A stretch of 64,000 nt of DNA from positions 372,001-436,000 of the forward strand of contig JACKNG010000005.1 in assembly GCA_024235015.1 (NCBI GenBank). The letters are read 5' to 3'. This stretch comes from Gammaproteobacteria bacterium. Its GTDB lineage: Bacteria > Pseudomonadota > Gammaproteobacteria > Ga0077536. This document shows, piece after piece, positions 16,160 through 25,234 of this stretch. The notes under the pieces were generated by a model that made no database searches, was not told the origin of the DNA, and saw nothing but the letters and a program-made list of their open reading frames with translations. A program made the position numbers and the translations under genes. The number at the start of each line of letters is the position of its first letter. Position 1 is the stretch's first letter.

Positions 16160-17392
16160 GTGACCGGGATGTTTACCGAGATCGAGACCGGTGACGGCGC
16201 GTTCCGCGCCTGGGTGACGACGCCGCCGCGCGGCAGCGGTCCGGGCCTCGTGCTGCTGCCGGACATGTTCGGCCACGACCGCCATATGCGCGAGCTCGCC
16301 GGGCGCCTGGCCGAGGAAGGCTACGTGTGCATGGTGCCGGACCTGTTCTGGCGCCTCGAACCCGGCACGGCACTGGACGAGGGGCAGCGCGAGCAGGCCC
16401 AGGCGTTGCGCGAGCGCTTCGACGTGGAACGCGGCGTCGAGGATGTCATGGTGACCCTGGCCGCGCTCGACGCGCATCCGGCCCGGCAGGGCAAGTGCGG
16501 CGTGGTGGGATTCAGCCTCGGCGGGCAGCTCGCCGTCCTCGCCGCCGCCCGCGGCGGCGGCGATTGCGCCGTGGCCTATTACCCGAGCGGTCTGGAGCAG
16601 CAGCTCGACCGGGTCGCCACCGTCACCTGCCCGCTCACCGTGCATCTAGGCGAGTGCGACGACAAGATCCCGCCGCCGGCGCGCGACGCCATCGCCAGCG
16701 CCGTCGCCGGGCTGCCGCAGGGCCGCGCCCACGTCTACCCCGCTTGCGCACACGCCTTCGCCAATCCCCATCGCCACGCCCATGACAAACCGGCGGCGAT
16801 GATGGCCTATTCGCGCACGCTCGCGGTGCTGCGTGGCGTGATGGGGCCGATCTACGACCTGTCCACGCTATGGGACCTGCACACGGCGTACGAATTCGAA
16901 ACCCGCGACGTCGACGCCACGATGGCGACGATGGTCGAGCAACCCTACGTCAATCACATCCCGACCATGACCGGCGGGGTCGGCCACGACCACCTCAAGC
17001 GGTTCTACAAGTACCACTTCGTCAATTCCAACCCGCCCGACACGCGGCTCATCCCGGTCTCGCGCACCATCGGCACCGACCGCCTGGTCGACGAGATGAT
17101 TTTCTGCTTCACCCACACCTGCGAGATCCCGTGGATGCTGCCCGGGGTCGCCCCGACCGGGCGCTACGTCGAAGTGCCGCTGGTCGCCATCGTCAACTTC
17201 CGCGGCGAGAAGCTCTACCACGAGCACATCTACTGGGACCAGGCCTCGGTGCTGGTCCAGGTCGGCCTGCTGGATCCCGGCGGCCTGCCGGTGGCGGGTA
17301 TCGCGACGGCGAAGAAGCTGGTCGACGAGACGCTGCCGTCGAACGAGCTGATGGCGGCGGCCTGGGCGGACAGCGCGGGCAAGCCGCTGTAG
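16160..17392 (+). CDS. Dienelactone hydrolase-SnoaL-like fusion protein
   Basis: 410 aa in two parts. Residues about 1-235 are a dienelactone-hydrolase alpha/beta fold: nucleophile elbow GVVGFSLGGQ with Ser119 in place of the Cys usual in DLH, acid in HLGECDDKIPPP, and His in ACAHAFANPH. Residues about 245-400 form a SnoaL/NTF2-like cone (HDHLKRFYKYHFVNSNP, then VEVPLVAIVNFRGEKLYHEHIYWDQ). GTG at 16160 is the start because AAGGAGA lies about eight bases upstream; an ATG nine bases later has worse spacing. A hydrolase acting with a lactone- or polyketide-shaping domain is plausible; the substrate is unknown. Confidence 0.85.
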   Translation: MTGMFTEIETGDGAFRAWVTTPPRGSGPGLVLLPDMFGHDRHMRELAGRLAEEGYVCMVPDLFWRLEPGTALDEGQREQAQALRERFDVERGVEDVMVTLAALDAHPARQGKCGVVGFSLGGQLAVLAAARGGGDCAVAYYPSGLEQQLDRVATVTCPLTVHLGECDDKIPPPARDAIASAVAGLPQGRAHVYPACAHAFANPHRHAHDKPAAMMAYSRTLAVLRGVMGPIYDLSTLWDLHTAYEFETRDVDATMATMVEQPYVNHIPTMTGGVGHDHLKRFYKYHFVNSNPPDTRLIPVSRTIGTDRLVDEMIFCFTHTCEIPWMLPGVAPTGRYVEVPLVAIVNFRGEKLYHEHIYWDQASVLVQVGLLDPGGLPVAGIATAKKLVDETLPSNELMAAAWADSAGKPL

Positions 17393-17441
17393 AGCCTCGA
17401 AGCCGACGCCCGCGAACGGTTTGCGCGGCTTTTCAGCAGGC

Positions 17442-17471
17442 AAAAAAAGAGGCCGCCCGGGGGCGGCCTCT
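17442..17471 (-). terminator. Rho-independent terminator of the DUF1329 gene
   Basis: An 11-bp perfect stem (arm AGAGGCCGCCC, 17448-17458 with 17461-17471) followed, in minus-strand direction, by seven T (17448-17442 on the complement). It lies 24 bases beyond the stop of the DUF1329 gene and between two convergent genes. Confidence 0.88.
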
Positions 17472-17494
17472 CTGACCTCGAACGGGTCGGCCGA

Positions 17495-18865
17495 TCAGCG
17501 GCCTTCCGTGAGGTAGTTGACGTCGAGCAGACGCTTGATCTTGCTGAAGTCGTTACGCGGGGCGGAAATGCCGCGCGTCGGCACCAGGGTGCCACGATTG
17601 TTCTGCAGATCGATCACGTTGATGCTCTGGAACACCTGGAAGTTGGTGCCATCCGGCGTCGGCTCGCCGTTGAACTCGTGCTCTTCGGCGTCGAACTGGG
17701 GATCCTCCGACCAGATCTTGGTCAGCTGCCAGACCTTCCACAGCTCGCCGGCCTTGTCGAAGGCATTGGCGTAGTAGGACTCGCCGGACACGCGATCGAC
17801 GCAGATGAACTTGGTCGAGTAGGGATGGTTGGGTGACTTCGGATACTGGCGCATGATGTCGACCTTGCGCAGCGCGTAGTCGTCCTTCACCGCCCAGCCG
17901 TTGGGGCCGTAGTAGATGGTGTTGGTGTTACGCGAACGCGCCACCACCAGCATGCGCGCGGTACCGACGTATTCCCACTCGTGCTCCATCGGGCGACCGT
18001 TGAAGCCGTAGAAGTCCTCCAGGGTGTGGTCGGTGCCGAGCAGCGAGTCCGACTTCACCTCGACGGAGATACGGCGCACGCGACGCAGGCTGGGGATGTA
18101 GGCCCAGGAGTCGTCGGCCTTGCGCGGATCGTCGTAGCGCAGGATGAGGAAGGCCGTGCCGGCGATGTCGAACGGCGAGGTGAACCCGGTGTACTCGCGG
18201 AACTCGGTGTTCTTGGCGAAGCCCTCACCGTTGTTCAGCTTGTAGCCGCTGTCGGCGAGGTCGGCGCGGTGCGACATCATGACGCGCTTGTAGGGGCCGG
18301 TCAGCACGCGCTCGAAGGAGCCGCCGCCGGTGTAGAACTGGGCGTACTTGCCGCCGTCCTGCTTCATGATGTCGTGGCCGCTGTGCTCGCCACCGCGGCG
18401 CACCCACACCCAGTGCACTTCGCCGACGGTCAGACCTTCGTTCTGCCAGCGGTACATCCAGTTCCACACCATCTTCCAGCCCGATTCCGTACCCGGGGTG
18501 TATTCCTCGGGGTCGAACGGGCGGCCCGCGGTGTAGTTCTCGATGGCGTTGTCACCGGCCAGCGTGGCGGTGCCCTTGAACTTCTCGGTCGCGTCCACGT
18601 AGATGGTGGCCGGGGTCAGGTCGCCGGCGTCCTTGATGGTCATTTCCATGCCATCGAAGATCCACTCGTCCTGGAACTCGGTCGGGATGAACGGCCGCAC
18701 GAGGTCGGCCTTGTCGACGGTGATGACGTCGCCTTCGACGAACTGGGGTTCGGCCGACTGGTTGGCTTCCACCCACTTGAGGAAGTCGTCCGGGCCGTAG
18801 GCATTGGCCGCGAACGGCGTGGCCGCGGCCGCGGCCAGCATGACCGCCCTGATGTGCTTACGCAT
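17495..18865 (-). CDS. DUF1329 family exported protein
   Basis: 456-aa protein with a cleavable signal peptide (about 1-22, ending FAANA). The body is a LolA/LolB-like beta structure typical of DUF1329: EYTPGTESGWKMVWNWMYRW, the RRVRRISVEVKSDSLLG segment and the YYANAFDKAGELWKVWQLTKIW stretch. Relatives usually sit beside DUF1302 proteins and RND-type exporters in lipid- or hydrocarbon-metabolising proteobacteria; none is seen here. It stands alone with its own terminator. The molecular function is not established. Confidence 0.85.
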   Translation of the reverse strand: MRKHIRAVMLAAAAATPFAANAYGPDDFLKWVEANQSAEPQFVEGDVITVDKADLVRPFIPTEFQDEWIFDGMEMTIKDAGDLTPATIYVDATEKFKGTATLAGDNAIENYTAGRPFDPEEYTPGTESGWKMVWNWMYRWQNEGLTVGEVHWVWVRRGGEHSGHDIMKQDGGKYAQFYTGGGSFERVLTGPYKRVMMSHRADLADSGYKLNNGEGFAKNTEFREYTGFTSPFDIAGTAFLILRYDDPRKADDSWAYIPSLRRVRRISVEVKSDSLLGTDHTLEDFYGFNGRPMEHEWEYVGTARMLVVARSRNTNTIYYGPNGWAVKDDYALRKVDIMRQYPKSPNHPYSTKFICVDRVSGESYYANAFDKAGELWKVWQLTKIWSEDPQFDAEEHEFNGEPTPDGTNFQVFQSINVIDLQNNRGTLVPTRGISAPRNDFSKIKRLLDVNYLTEGR

Positions 18866-19215
18866 GCATGTCTCCTGCTAGGTCCTGGCGCTCGAAGCGC
18901 CGCTTGGAATAATGACTGCGCCGGTCTCTCCCCTCGCCCTCTGCGGGGCACTCGACAGCCCGACACGGCAGCCCGCCGCGGCGTATCGCGAGGACACGGT
19001 GGCAACGGGCCGCAGGACGCTAACACGGGGGTTGTGAACAGGATGTGAAGCGGCCGGGCGGCCGGGTTTGCGAGGCGCGCTCGTTGCAACGCAGCAATAA
19101 CCGCGGGTGCTCGCCGCCGCCCCCTGCCGCGTTCCGTGAGCGGGTTCAAGAAGGGCGCCGCCGAGCCGCTAAAGCGGTATCCACGCCGACGAGGAAACCG
19201 GGCCGTACGAGAACA
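18866..19215. other. Intergenic region, divergent genes
   Basis: 350 bp between the DUF1329 (-) and HD-GYP (+) genes. On the minus strand GGAGACATG-type ribosome-site sequence precedes the DUF1329 start and a short hairpin (GGCGCTCGAAGCGCC) lies in its leader. No promoter with both boxes, no RNA gene and no coding region could be supported. Confidence 0.45.
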
Positions 19216-20502
19216 ATGAAAAAGAACAGATCCACTTTACGCCGCGTCCCGATGGAACAGGTCCGCCTCGGCATGTACGTGACGGAACTGTGTGGATCAT
19301 GGATGGATCACCCGTTCTGGAACACCCGGTTCAAGCTGGAGGACCCGGCTGACCTCGAAACCCTGCGCAATAGTGCCGTGTCCGAAATCTGGATTGACAC
19401 CGCGCGCGGGCTCGACGTCGCCGAGGACGAGGCCGCCACACCCCGGGAGACACCCGCCGACCGCGAGGCACGCGTGGAGTCCGAACTCCACGACGCGATC
19501 GAGGCGCCGAGCGAACTGCCGTCTCGCGTCGATCTCCAGAGCGAAGTCGCACGTGCCGCTGCCATCTGCGCGAACTCGCGCGCCGCGGTGACCGACATGT
19601 TCCGCGAGGCCCGCATGGGCCAGGCCGTCGACACCGCCCACCTCGACCCCCTGGTCGAGGAGATTTCCGGCTCCGTCCTGCGCAACCCGGGCGCCCTGAT
19701 CAGCCTGGCCCGGCTCAAGAGCCAGGACGACTACACCTACATGCACTCCGTCGCGGTGTGCGGCCTGATGATCGCGCTGGCGCGCCAACTGGGACTCGAC
19801 GCGGAACAGGTGCGCGAGGCCGGCCTGGCGGGTCTCATCCACGACGTCGGCAAGGCCAAGGTCGACCTCGAGATTCTCAACAAGCCCGGCAAGCTCACCG
19901 ACGCCGAGTTCGAACACGTCAAGAGCCATCCGCAGGCCGGTTTCGAGCTGCTGCGCGAAGGCGGTACGGCCGGGCCAATCCCGCTCGACGTCTGCCTGCA
20001 CCATCACGAGAAGGTCGACGGCACGGGATACCCGCACAACCTCGACGACAAGTCCCTGACCCTGTTCGCGCGCATGGGCGCGGTATGCGACGTCTATGAC
20101 GCCATCACCTCCGACCGGCCCTACAAGGCAGGTTGGGACCCGGCCACCGCTATACGCAAGATGTACGACTGGAGCAAGGGACACTTCGACGCCAAGGTCT
20201 TCCAGGCCTTCGTCAAGACCGTCGGCATCTACCCGACGGGCTCGCTGGTCAAGCTCGAATCGGGTCTCCTCGCAGTCGTGACCGAAATCGACACGGCCAG
20301 GCTGCTGACCCCGCGCGTGAAGGTCATCTACTGCACGCGGCGCAAATCACGGACCCGCATCACGGAACGCGATCTCGCGGCCCCCGGTTGCACCGACCGC
20401 ATCGTCGGTTGGGAAAACCCCGAACACTGGGGCTTCTCGGAGTTGAACGAATTGTGGGCCGGCGAGGACGCCCTCGCCCAGCAACGGCGCGGCGCCGCCT
20501 GA
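19216..20502 (+). CDS. HD-GYP domain phosphodiesterase with DUF3391
   Basis: 428-aa probable cyclic-di-GMP phosphodiesterase. Residues 1-135 carry the DUF3391 N-terminal segment seen in many HD-GYP proteins (PMEQVRLGMYVTELCGSW). The HD-GYP core has His at YTYMHSVAVC, the HD pair in GLIHDVGK (209-210), HHHEKVDGTGYP (GYP at 271-273) and the distal ARMGAVCDVYDAITSDRPYK. All catalytic metal-site residues of active HD-GYPs are present. It would lower cyclic-di-GMP, favouring motility over biofilm. No diguanylate cyclase is adjacent. Confidence 0.93.
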   Translation: MKKNRSTLRRVPMEQVRLGMYVTELCGSWMDHPFWNTRFKLEDPADLETLRNSAVSEIWIDTARGLDVAEDEAATPRETPADREARVESELHDAIEAPSELPSRVDLQSEVARAAAICANSRAAVTDMFREARMGQAVDTAHLDPLVEEISGSVLRNPGALISLARLKSQDDYTYMHSVAVCGLMIALARQLGLDAEQVREAGLAGLIHDVGKAKVDLEILNKPGKLTDAEFEHVKSHPQAGFELLREGGTAGPIPLDVCLHHHEKVDGTGYPHNLDDKSLTLFARMGAVCDVYDAITSDRPYKAGWDPATAIRKMYDWSKGHFDAKVFQAFVKTVGIYPTGSLVKLESGLLAVVTEIDTARLLTPRVKVIYCTRRKSRTRITERDLAAPGCTDRIVGWENPEHWGFSELNELWAGEDALAQQRRGAA

Positions 20503-20557
20503 GGCTCGGGCCGGCCGCCCGCAGCGCGACGACCACACCGGTCGCCCTGGGCTCCGG

Positions 20558-22420
20558 CTAGCCCGCGCTCATCGCCGCAGCATCGTCACCGCCTTCGTCG
20601 TCGCGCTCGGGCAGGAAGCCGCCGGCCTGCATCTGCCACATGTGGGCGTAGTGCCCGCCGCGCGCCAGCAGTTCGGCATGGCTGCCGCTCTCGAGGATGC
20701 GGCCTTCGTGGAACACCACGATGCGGTCGAGATGGGCCAGGGTCGACAGGCGATGCGCGATCACGACGACCGTGCGTCCCTGCATGAGGTGCGCGAGGCT
20801 GTCCTGGATGTTGCGCTCGGTCACCGAGTCCAGCGCGCTGGTGGCCTCGTCGAGCAACAGGATCGGCGCCTGCTTGAGGATGGCGCGGGCCAGCGCAATG
20901 CGCTGGCGCTGACCGCCGGAGAGCTTCACCCCGCGTTCGCCGACCAGCGAGTCGTAACCCTCGGCGGTGGCCATGATGAACTCGTCGGCATGGGCGCGGC
21001 GCGCCGCCTCGCGCACCTCTTCGTCGCTGGCATCGAGGCGGCCGTAGCGGATGTTCTCCATCAGGCTGCGATGGAAGAGCATGGGATCCTGGGGAATCAT
21101 GGCGACCGCCGCACGCAGGCTCTCCTGGGTGACGCCGGCAACGTCCTGGCCGTCGATGAGCACGCGCCCGGCCTGCGGTTCGAACAGGCGCAGGGCGAGA
21201 TTGACCAGCGTGCTCTTGCCGCTGCCCGAGTAGCCGACCAGGCCGACCCGCTCGCCGGCGTGGATGACGAGGTCGAGTTCCTCGAATACGCGTCGTTCCT
21301 GACCATAGCCGAAGCCCACGCGTTCGAAACGGATCTCCCCGCGCGAGACGACCAGCGGCCTCGCCGCTGCGCGGTCGACGATCTCGTGCGGTCGCACGAT
21401 CATGGCCACGCCGTCGTTGATGTTGCCGAGGTACTCGAAGAAGTCGAGAAAGCGCCGGCTCAGCCCACGCGCCTGCTCGATGAGCAGCAGCGACAGGCTG
21501 GCGGCCATGGCGAAATCGCCCGCGCCCATGCCACCGGCGCTCCACACCCGCAGGGCATAGCCGATCACGCCGATCATCAGCAGCATGGCGGCGAGGAACT
21601 GGAACCAGCGGATGCCTTCCATGAACCAGAACGTCCGTCGCGCGCGGCTGACCTCGAGGTCGAGGTAGTCGTCGAGGTAGGCACGTTCGAAATCGCGCCG
21701 TGCGAACAGCTTGGCGTTCATGATGTTCGACACCGAGTCGACGATCTTGCCGCTGACCACGCTGCGCGCCGCGGCGTAATCGCGGGCGTAGCGCCGGCAG
21801 CGTTGCGCGAGCAGGAAGGACACCGTGACGTAGACCGCGACCCAGGCGCCGAGGACGCCGGCGAGCTGGAGGCTGACCCCCCCCAGCAGCACCAGCGAGA
21901 CGCCGAAGGCGATGGCCAGCGGCCAGAAGTCGAACAGCACCGTCCACAGCGTGTAGGCCACGCTCATCGCCACCTCGGCGATACGATTGGCGAGCGAGCC
22001 GGCGAAATTGCTCATGAAGTAGCGCTGCGAATGGTGCTGCAGGTAGGCGAACAGCTCGCGGCGCACGCGCCGCCGCAGCTCCGGCCCCAGGATCACCAGC
22101 AGGGTGCCGCTGGCACGCGAAAACACCACGACGCCCAGGTTGAGCAGGGCGAACAGCCACAGCGGCGCCTCGACCAGGTCGAGCACCGCGCCGCTGCCGG
22201 CCTGCGCCGCGGCCACCCCGTCCATGATGCGCTTGATGGCATAGGGCAGCATGATCGAACAGGCCGACTGGCCCGCTTCGAGCACGACGATGGCGCACAC
22301 GAACAGGAGGTAGATGCGGCCGTACCGCAGGCAGAAAGCCAGCGTCCCCGCCGGCAGGGACGGCGCGCCGCGATCGATGCCCTCGATGTCCTCCCGCGCC
22401 GATCCGGCCGCCCTTCGCAT
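20558..22420 (-). CDS. ABC exporter, fused permease and ATPase
   Basis: 620-aa half-exporter of the MsbA/multidrug type. Residues about 30-330 hold six membrane helices. The nucleotide-binding domain has Walker A GYSGSGKST (about 395), signature LSGGQRQR (about 495), Walker B ILLLDEATSALD (about 517) and the switch His in VIAHRLSTL. It would work as a homodimer. Starts seven bp after the SDR gene end, so the two are probably one operon. The exported substrate is unknown; lipid, drug and peptide exporters share this architecture. Confidence 0.93.
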   Translation of the reverse strand: MRRAAGSAREDIEGIDRGAPSLPAGTLAFCLRYGRIYLLFVCAIVVLEAGQSACSIMLPYAIKRIMDGVAAAQAGSGAVLDLVEAPLWLFALLNLGVVVFSRASGTLLVILGPELRRRVRRELFAYLQHHSQRYFMSNFAGSLANRIAEVAMSVAYTLWTVLFDFWPLAIAFGVSLVLLGGVSLQLAGVLGAWVAVYVTVSFLLAQRCRRYARDYAAARSVVSGKIVDSVSNIMNAKLFARRDFERAYLDDYLDLEVSRARRTFWFMEGIRWFQFLAAMLLMIGVIGYALRVWSAGGMGAGDFAMAASLSLLLIEQARGLSRRFLDFFEYLGNINDGVAMIVRPHEIVDRAAARPLVVSRGEIRFERVGFGYGQERRVFEELDLVIHAGERVGLVGYSGSGKSTLVNLALRLFEPQAGRVLIDGQDVAGVTQESLRAAVAMIPQDPMLFHRSLMENIRYGRLDASDEEVREAARRAHADEFIMATAEGYDSLVGERGVKLSGGQRQRIALARAILKQAPILLLDEATSALDSVTERNIQDSLAHLMQGRTVVVIAHRLSTLAHLDRIVVFHEGRILESGSHAELLARGGHYAHMWQMQAGGFLPERDDEGGDDAAAMSAG

Positions 22421-22426
22421 GGCCGA

Positions 22427-23167
22427 TCAGCGCCCCCCGGCGACGTCGACCAGCGCGCCGGTGACGTAGGACGCCTCGTCGGACAGCAGCCACAGGATGG
22501 TTCGCGCGACCTCGTCGACCTCGCCCGCGCGCCCCAGCGGGACCTGCGGCCCGAGGCGTTCGACGCGGTCCACGGCACCGGCGCTGGCGTGGATGCTGGT
22601 CCGGATGATGCCGGGACGCACGGCGTTGACGCGGATGCCGCGCTCGCCGTATTCCCTGGCCAGCCCCAGGGTAAAGGTGTCGATCGCGCCCTTGCTCGCG
22701 GCGTAGTCGATGAATTCGTGCGGCGAGCCGAGCCGGGCGGCGGCCGAGGAGACGTTGACGATGGCGCCGCCGGCGTCGTTCGCCAACATCCGTTTCACCG
22801 CTTCGCGCGCGCACAGGAAAGCACCGAGCAGGTTGGTATCGAAGGTGGTGCGCAGGCGTTCCGCGGTGTACTCGACGAAAGGCATCACGCGACCGGTCAC
22901 GCCGGCGTTGTTGACCAGCGCGCGGAGCGGTACGCCGCAGGCGTCGAGCGCCGCGTAGACCGCGGCGACGCCGGCTTCGCTCGCCACGTCGCCGGGACAG
23001 GGCACGGCATGCCCGCCGGCCACTGCGATGGCCGCACAGACGGCTTCGGCCGCTGCCCGGTCACGGCGATAGTTGACGCCGACGACGTAGCCCTGCGCGG
23101 CTGCCGCAAGGGCCACGGCGGCGCCGATGCCGCGCCCGGCGCCGGTCACGAGTACGAGTCTGTCCAT
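22427..23167 (-). CDS. Short-chain dehydrogenase/reductase (glucose dehydrogenase-like)
   Basis: 246-aa classical SDR. The cofactor site is TGAGRGIG near the N-terminus, with ALVNNAGVTGRV, catalytic Ser in SSAAAR and the Tyr/Lys pair in YAASKGAI. NAVRPGIIRT is the conserved SDR tail motif, and the end matches beta-ketoacyl or oxidoreductase branches. GGAGGT precedes the ATG. It is first gene of the operon with the ABC exporter, so its product might modify the exported compound (inference). Cofactor NADP is suggested by RRDR after the second strand. Confidence 0.88.
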   Translation of the reverse strand: MDRLVLVTGAGRGIGAAVALAAAAQGYVVGVNYRRDRAAAEAVCAAIAVAGGHAVPCPGDVASEAGVAAVYAALDACGVPLRALVNNAGVTGRVMPFVEYTAERLRTTFDTNLLGAFLCAREAVKRMLANDAGGAIVNVSSAAARLGSPHEFIDYAASKGAIDTFTLGLAREYGERGIRVNAVRPGIIRTSIHASAGAVDRVERLGPQVPLGRAGEVDEVARTILWLLSDEASYVTGALVDVAGGR

Positions 23168-23226
23168 CGCCGGAAACCTCCGCCGCCGACCAAGGGGCCG
23201 GGCACTATAGCGGATCCGCCGCGGCG

Positions 23227-24225
23227 TCAGCGCGCGGTGGCCATGAACACCGCGCGCAGGGGCGCCGGGTAGCCCTCGACCGTGCGCGAGGGATCGTCGG
23301 CATCCAGGCACTCGGCCAGCGATTCGTAGGGCATCCACGCCGTGCTGCGCTGTTCTGCGGTAGTCGTCGCGCTGACGTCGAGCAGGCGCACGTCGTCGAA
23401 GCCGGTCTGGCCCAGCCAGGCGCGCACCAGGCCCGGGCTCGGCACCACCCAGACGTTCCGCATGCGTGCATAGCGAGCCGCCGGCAGCAACGGCTTTTCG
23501 CCGCGCACGACGAGGGTCTCGAGCACGAGCTGCCCGCCACCGACCAGCGCACCGCGCAACTCGCGCAGGTGGGCGAGCGGATCGCGACGGTGGTAGATCA
23601 CGCCCATCGACAACGCCAGGTCGAAAGCCGCCAGCGGCTGCGCCAGCGCCGCGCTCGGCAACGGCAGGACCACCACCGGTGCATCGTGCGCGTAACGCCA
23701 CAGCGCGCGAAACTGCATCACCGCCAGCGCTGCCGGGTCGAGGCCGAGCACGAACCCGGCGCCCGCGCCCCACAGGCGCCAGGCGTAGTAGCCGTTGCCA
23801 CAGCCGACGTCGAGAACGCGACGACCGGTCAGCTCGGGCAGGTGCGGCGCGACCCGGTTCCACTTGAGATCGGAGCGCCATTCGGCGTCGACCTCGATGC
23901 CGAAGATCGAGAACGGTCCCTTGCGCCAGGGCGTCAGCGCCTCCAGCGCGGTCCGCACCCGCGCCTCCGCGGCGGCCGCGAGGCCCCCAGCCGCTCGCAG
24001 GCAGAAACCCTGGCGGGCATCGATGCAGGCGTCGGCGACGTGCGGCAGCGCCGCCAGCGCCGCTTCCCAGTCCGGGCGCCGCCGGTCACTGAACCAAGCC
24101 CGGGGCAGGTGCCGGGGCAGGGTGTCGAACCAGGCCGGCGCGAGGGTCGGCAGGCCCGTGCGCAGGCGCGCCAGCGCGGCCGTGAGGTACGCATCGGATT
24201 CGACGGTGTACACGGTCTCGCTCAT
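23227..24225 (-). CDS. cmoB: tRNA U34 carboxymethyltransferase CmoB
   Basis: 332-aa SAM-like methyltransferase that transfers the carboxymethyl group of carboxy-SAM onto 5-hydroxyuridine at tRNA position 34, giving cmo5U. Family marks: GPFSIFGIEVDAEWRSDLKW just before the methyltransferase core, the binding motif VLDVGCGNGYYAW (about 131-143), FDLALSMGVIYHRRDPLAHL, and the C-terminal STAWMPYESLAECLD. The usual CmoB length is about 320 aa. It is divergent from cmoA-trhO across a 298-bp gap, so all three steps of the pathway lie within 3 kb. Confidence 0.94.
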   Translation of the reverse strand: MSETVYTVESDAYLTAALARLRTGLPTLAPAWFDTLPRHLPRAWFSDRRRPDWEAALAALPHVADACIDARQGFCLRAAGGLAAAAEARVRTALEALTPWRKGPFSIFGIEVDAEWRSDLKWNRVAPHLPELTGRRVLDVGCGNGYYAWRLWGAGAGFVLGLDPAALAVMQFRALWRYAHDAPVVVLPLPSAALAQPLAAFDLALSMGVIYHRRDPLAHLRELRGALVGGGQLVLETLVVRGEKPLLPAARYARMRNVWVVPSPGLVRAWLGQTGFDDVRLLDVSATTTAEQRSTAWMPYESLAECLDADDPSRTVEGYPAPLRAVFMATAR

Positions 24226-24462
24226 GCTTGCGGGCTCCGCACGCGGGGCGGCCAGGCCGCATCGCCCCGCCCCTGCGCCGCCGGCGTAGCGGCTGCCCGC
24301 GACATCGTTCTCACCGGCCTGCCGTGCCGCATGTCTCACATGTCTCCGCTCGTCGTTACCGTTGCGCGCGCACAGCGCAGCCGTGGCCACCACTGACGCC
24401 GCGCGGCCGGGATGCGCGAGGACGCGACGCCCTGGCGACGAACACGGGTGGCGAAGTCCGGC

Positions 24463-24491
24463 TTAACCCCGCGCAGGGAGCGTGCGATGAT
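24463..24491 (+). promoter_or_regulatory. Candidate sigma-70 promoter of cmoA-trhO
   Basis: TTAACC (24463-24468) and GATGAT (24486-24491) are exactly 17 bases apart, four of six matches each. Transcription would begin about 25 bases before the GTG start of cmoA. Confidence 0.45.
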
Positions 24492-24523
24492 CGCGCCCCC
24501 AAGCCCAACGGGAAGACCATGCC

Positions 24524-25234
24524 GTGGCCAAGGTCGGCGACATCATCGACGCGCACAATGCCGACTGGCGCTTCTCGGGCGCCGCGAGCACACATTTCGA
24601 CGCCCACGTGGCGCGCTCGGTGCCGTTCTACGCGGAGACCCACGAACTCGTCCTGCGCCTGTCCGATTTCTTCGTGCACGAGGATTCGCGCGTCTACGAC
24701 CTCGGCTGCGCGACCGGGGGCCTGCTCGCCGGCCTCGCCGCGCGGCACGGCGCGCGCCGCCTGCGCCTGGTCGGCATCGATTGCGAGCCGGACATGGTGC
24801 GGCTCGCGCGCCAGCGTTGCGCCGAGCACGCCGGCTGTAACATCGAGCAGGACAATCTCGCGACGTACGCCTTCGAGCCCTGCGACCTCGTCGTGGCGTG
24901 CTATACCCTGCAATTCGTGCCGCCGCGGGTGCGCCAACAGGTGTTCGATGCCATCTACGGGGCGTTGGAATGGGGCGGCGCCTTCGTTCTGTTCGAGAAG
25001 GTCCGCGCGCCCGACGCCCGCTTCCAGGACATCATGAGTGCGCTCTATGTCGATCACAAGCTCGAGCAGGGCTACAGCGGCGACGAGATCGTCGCCAAGG
25101 CGCGCAGCCTGAAGGGCGTGCTCGAACCGTTTTCGCGCGAGGGCAATCTCGGCCTGCTCGAACGGGCCGGCTTCGTCGATGTCATGAGCGTGTTCAAGTA
25201 CGTCTGTTTCGAAGGTTTCCTCGCCATCAAATGA
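24524..25234 (+). CDS. cmoA: Carboxy-S-adenosyl-L-methionine synthase CmoA
   Basis: 236-aa enzyme making carboxy-SAM from SAM and prephenate. CmoA features visible are FDAHVARSVPFY, RVYDLGCATGGLL with the acidic loop VGIDCEPDMV, LQFVPPRVRQQ and the LFEKVRAPD segment. Sequence departs somewhat from E. coli CmoA, so a CmoA-like paralogue cannot be fully excluded, but location next to cmoB and trhO argues for the role. The start is the GTG at 24524, preceded by GGGAAG; the ATG five bases before it is in another frame. It overlaps trhO by ATGA. Confidence 0.88.
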   Translation: MAKVGDIIDAHNADWRFSGAASTHFDAHVARSVPFYAETHELVLRLSDFFVHEDSRVYDLGCATGGLLAGLAARHGARRLRLVGIDCEPDMVRLARQRCAEHAGCNIEQDNLATYAFEPCDLVVACYTLQFVPPRVRQQVFDAIYGALEWGGAFVLFEKVRAPDARFQDIMSALYVDHKLEQGYSGDEIVAKARSLKGVLEPFSREGNLGLLERAGFVDVMSVFKYVCFEGFLAIK

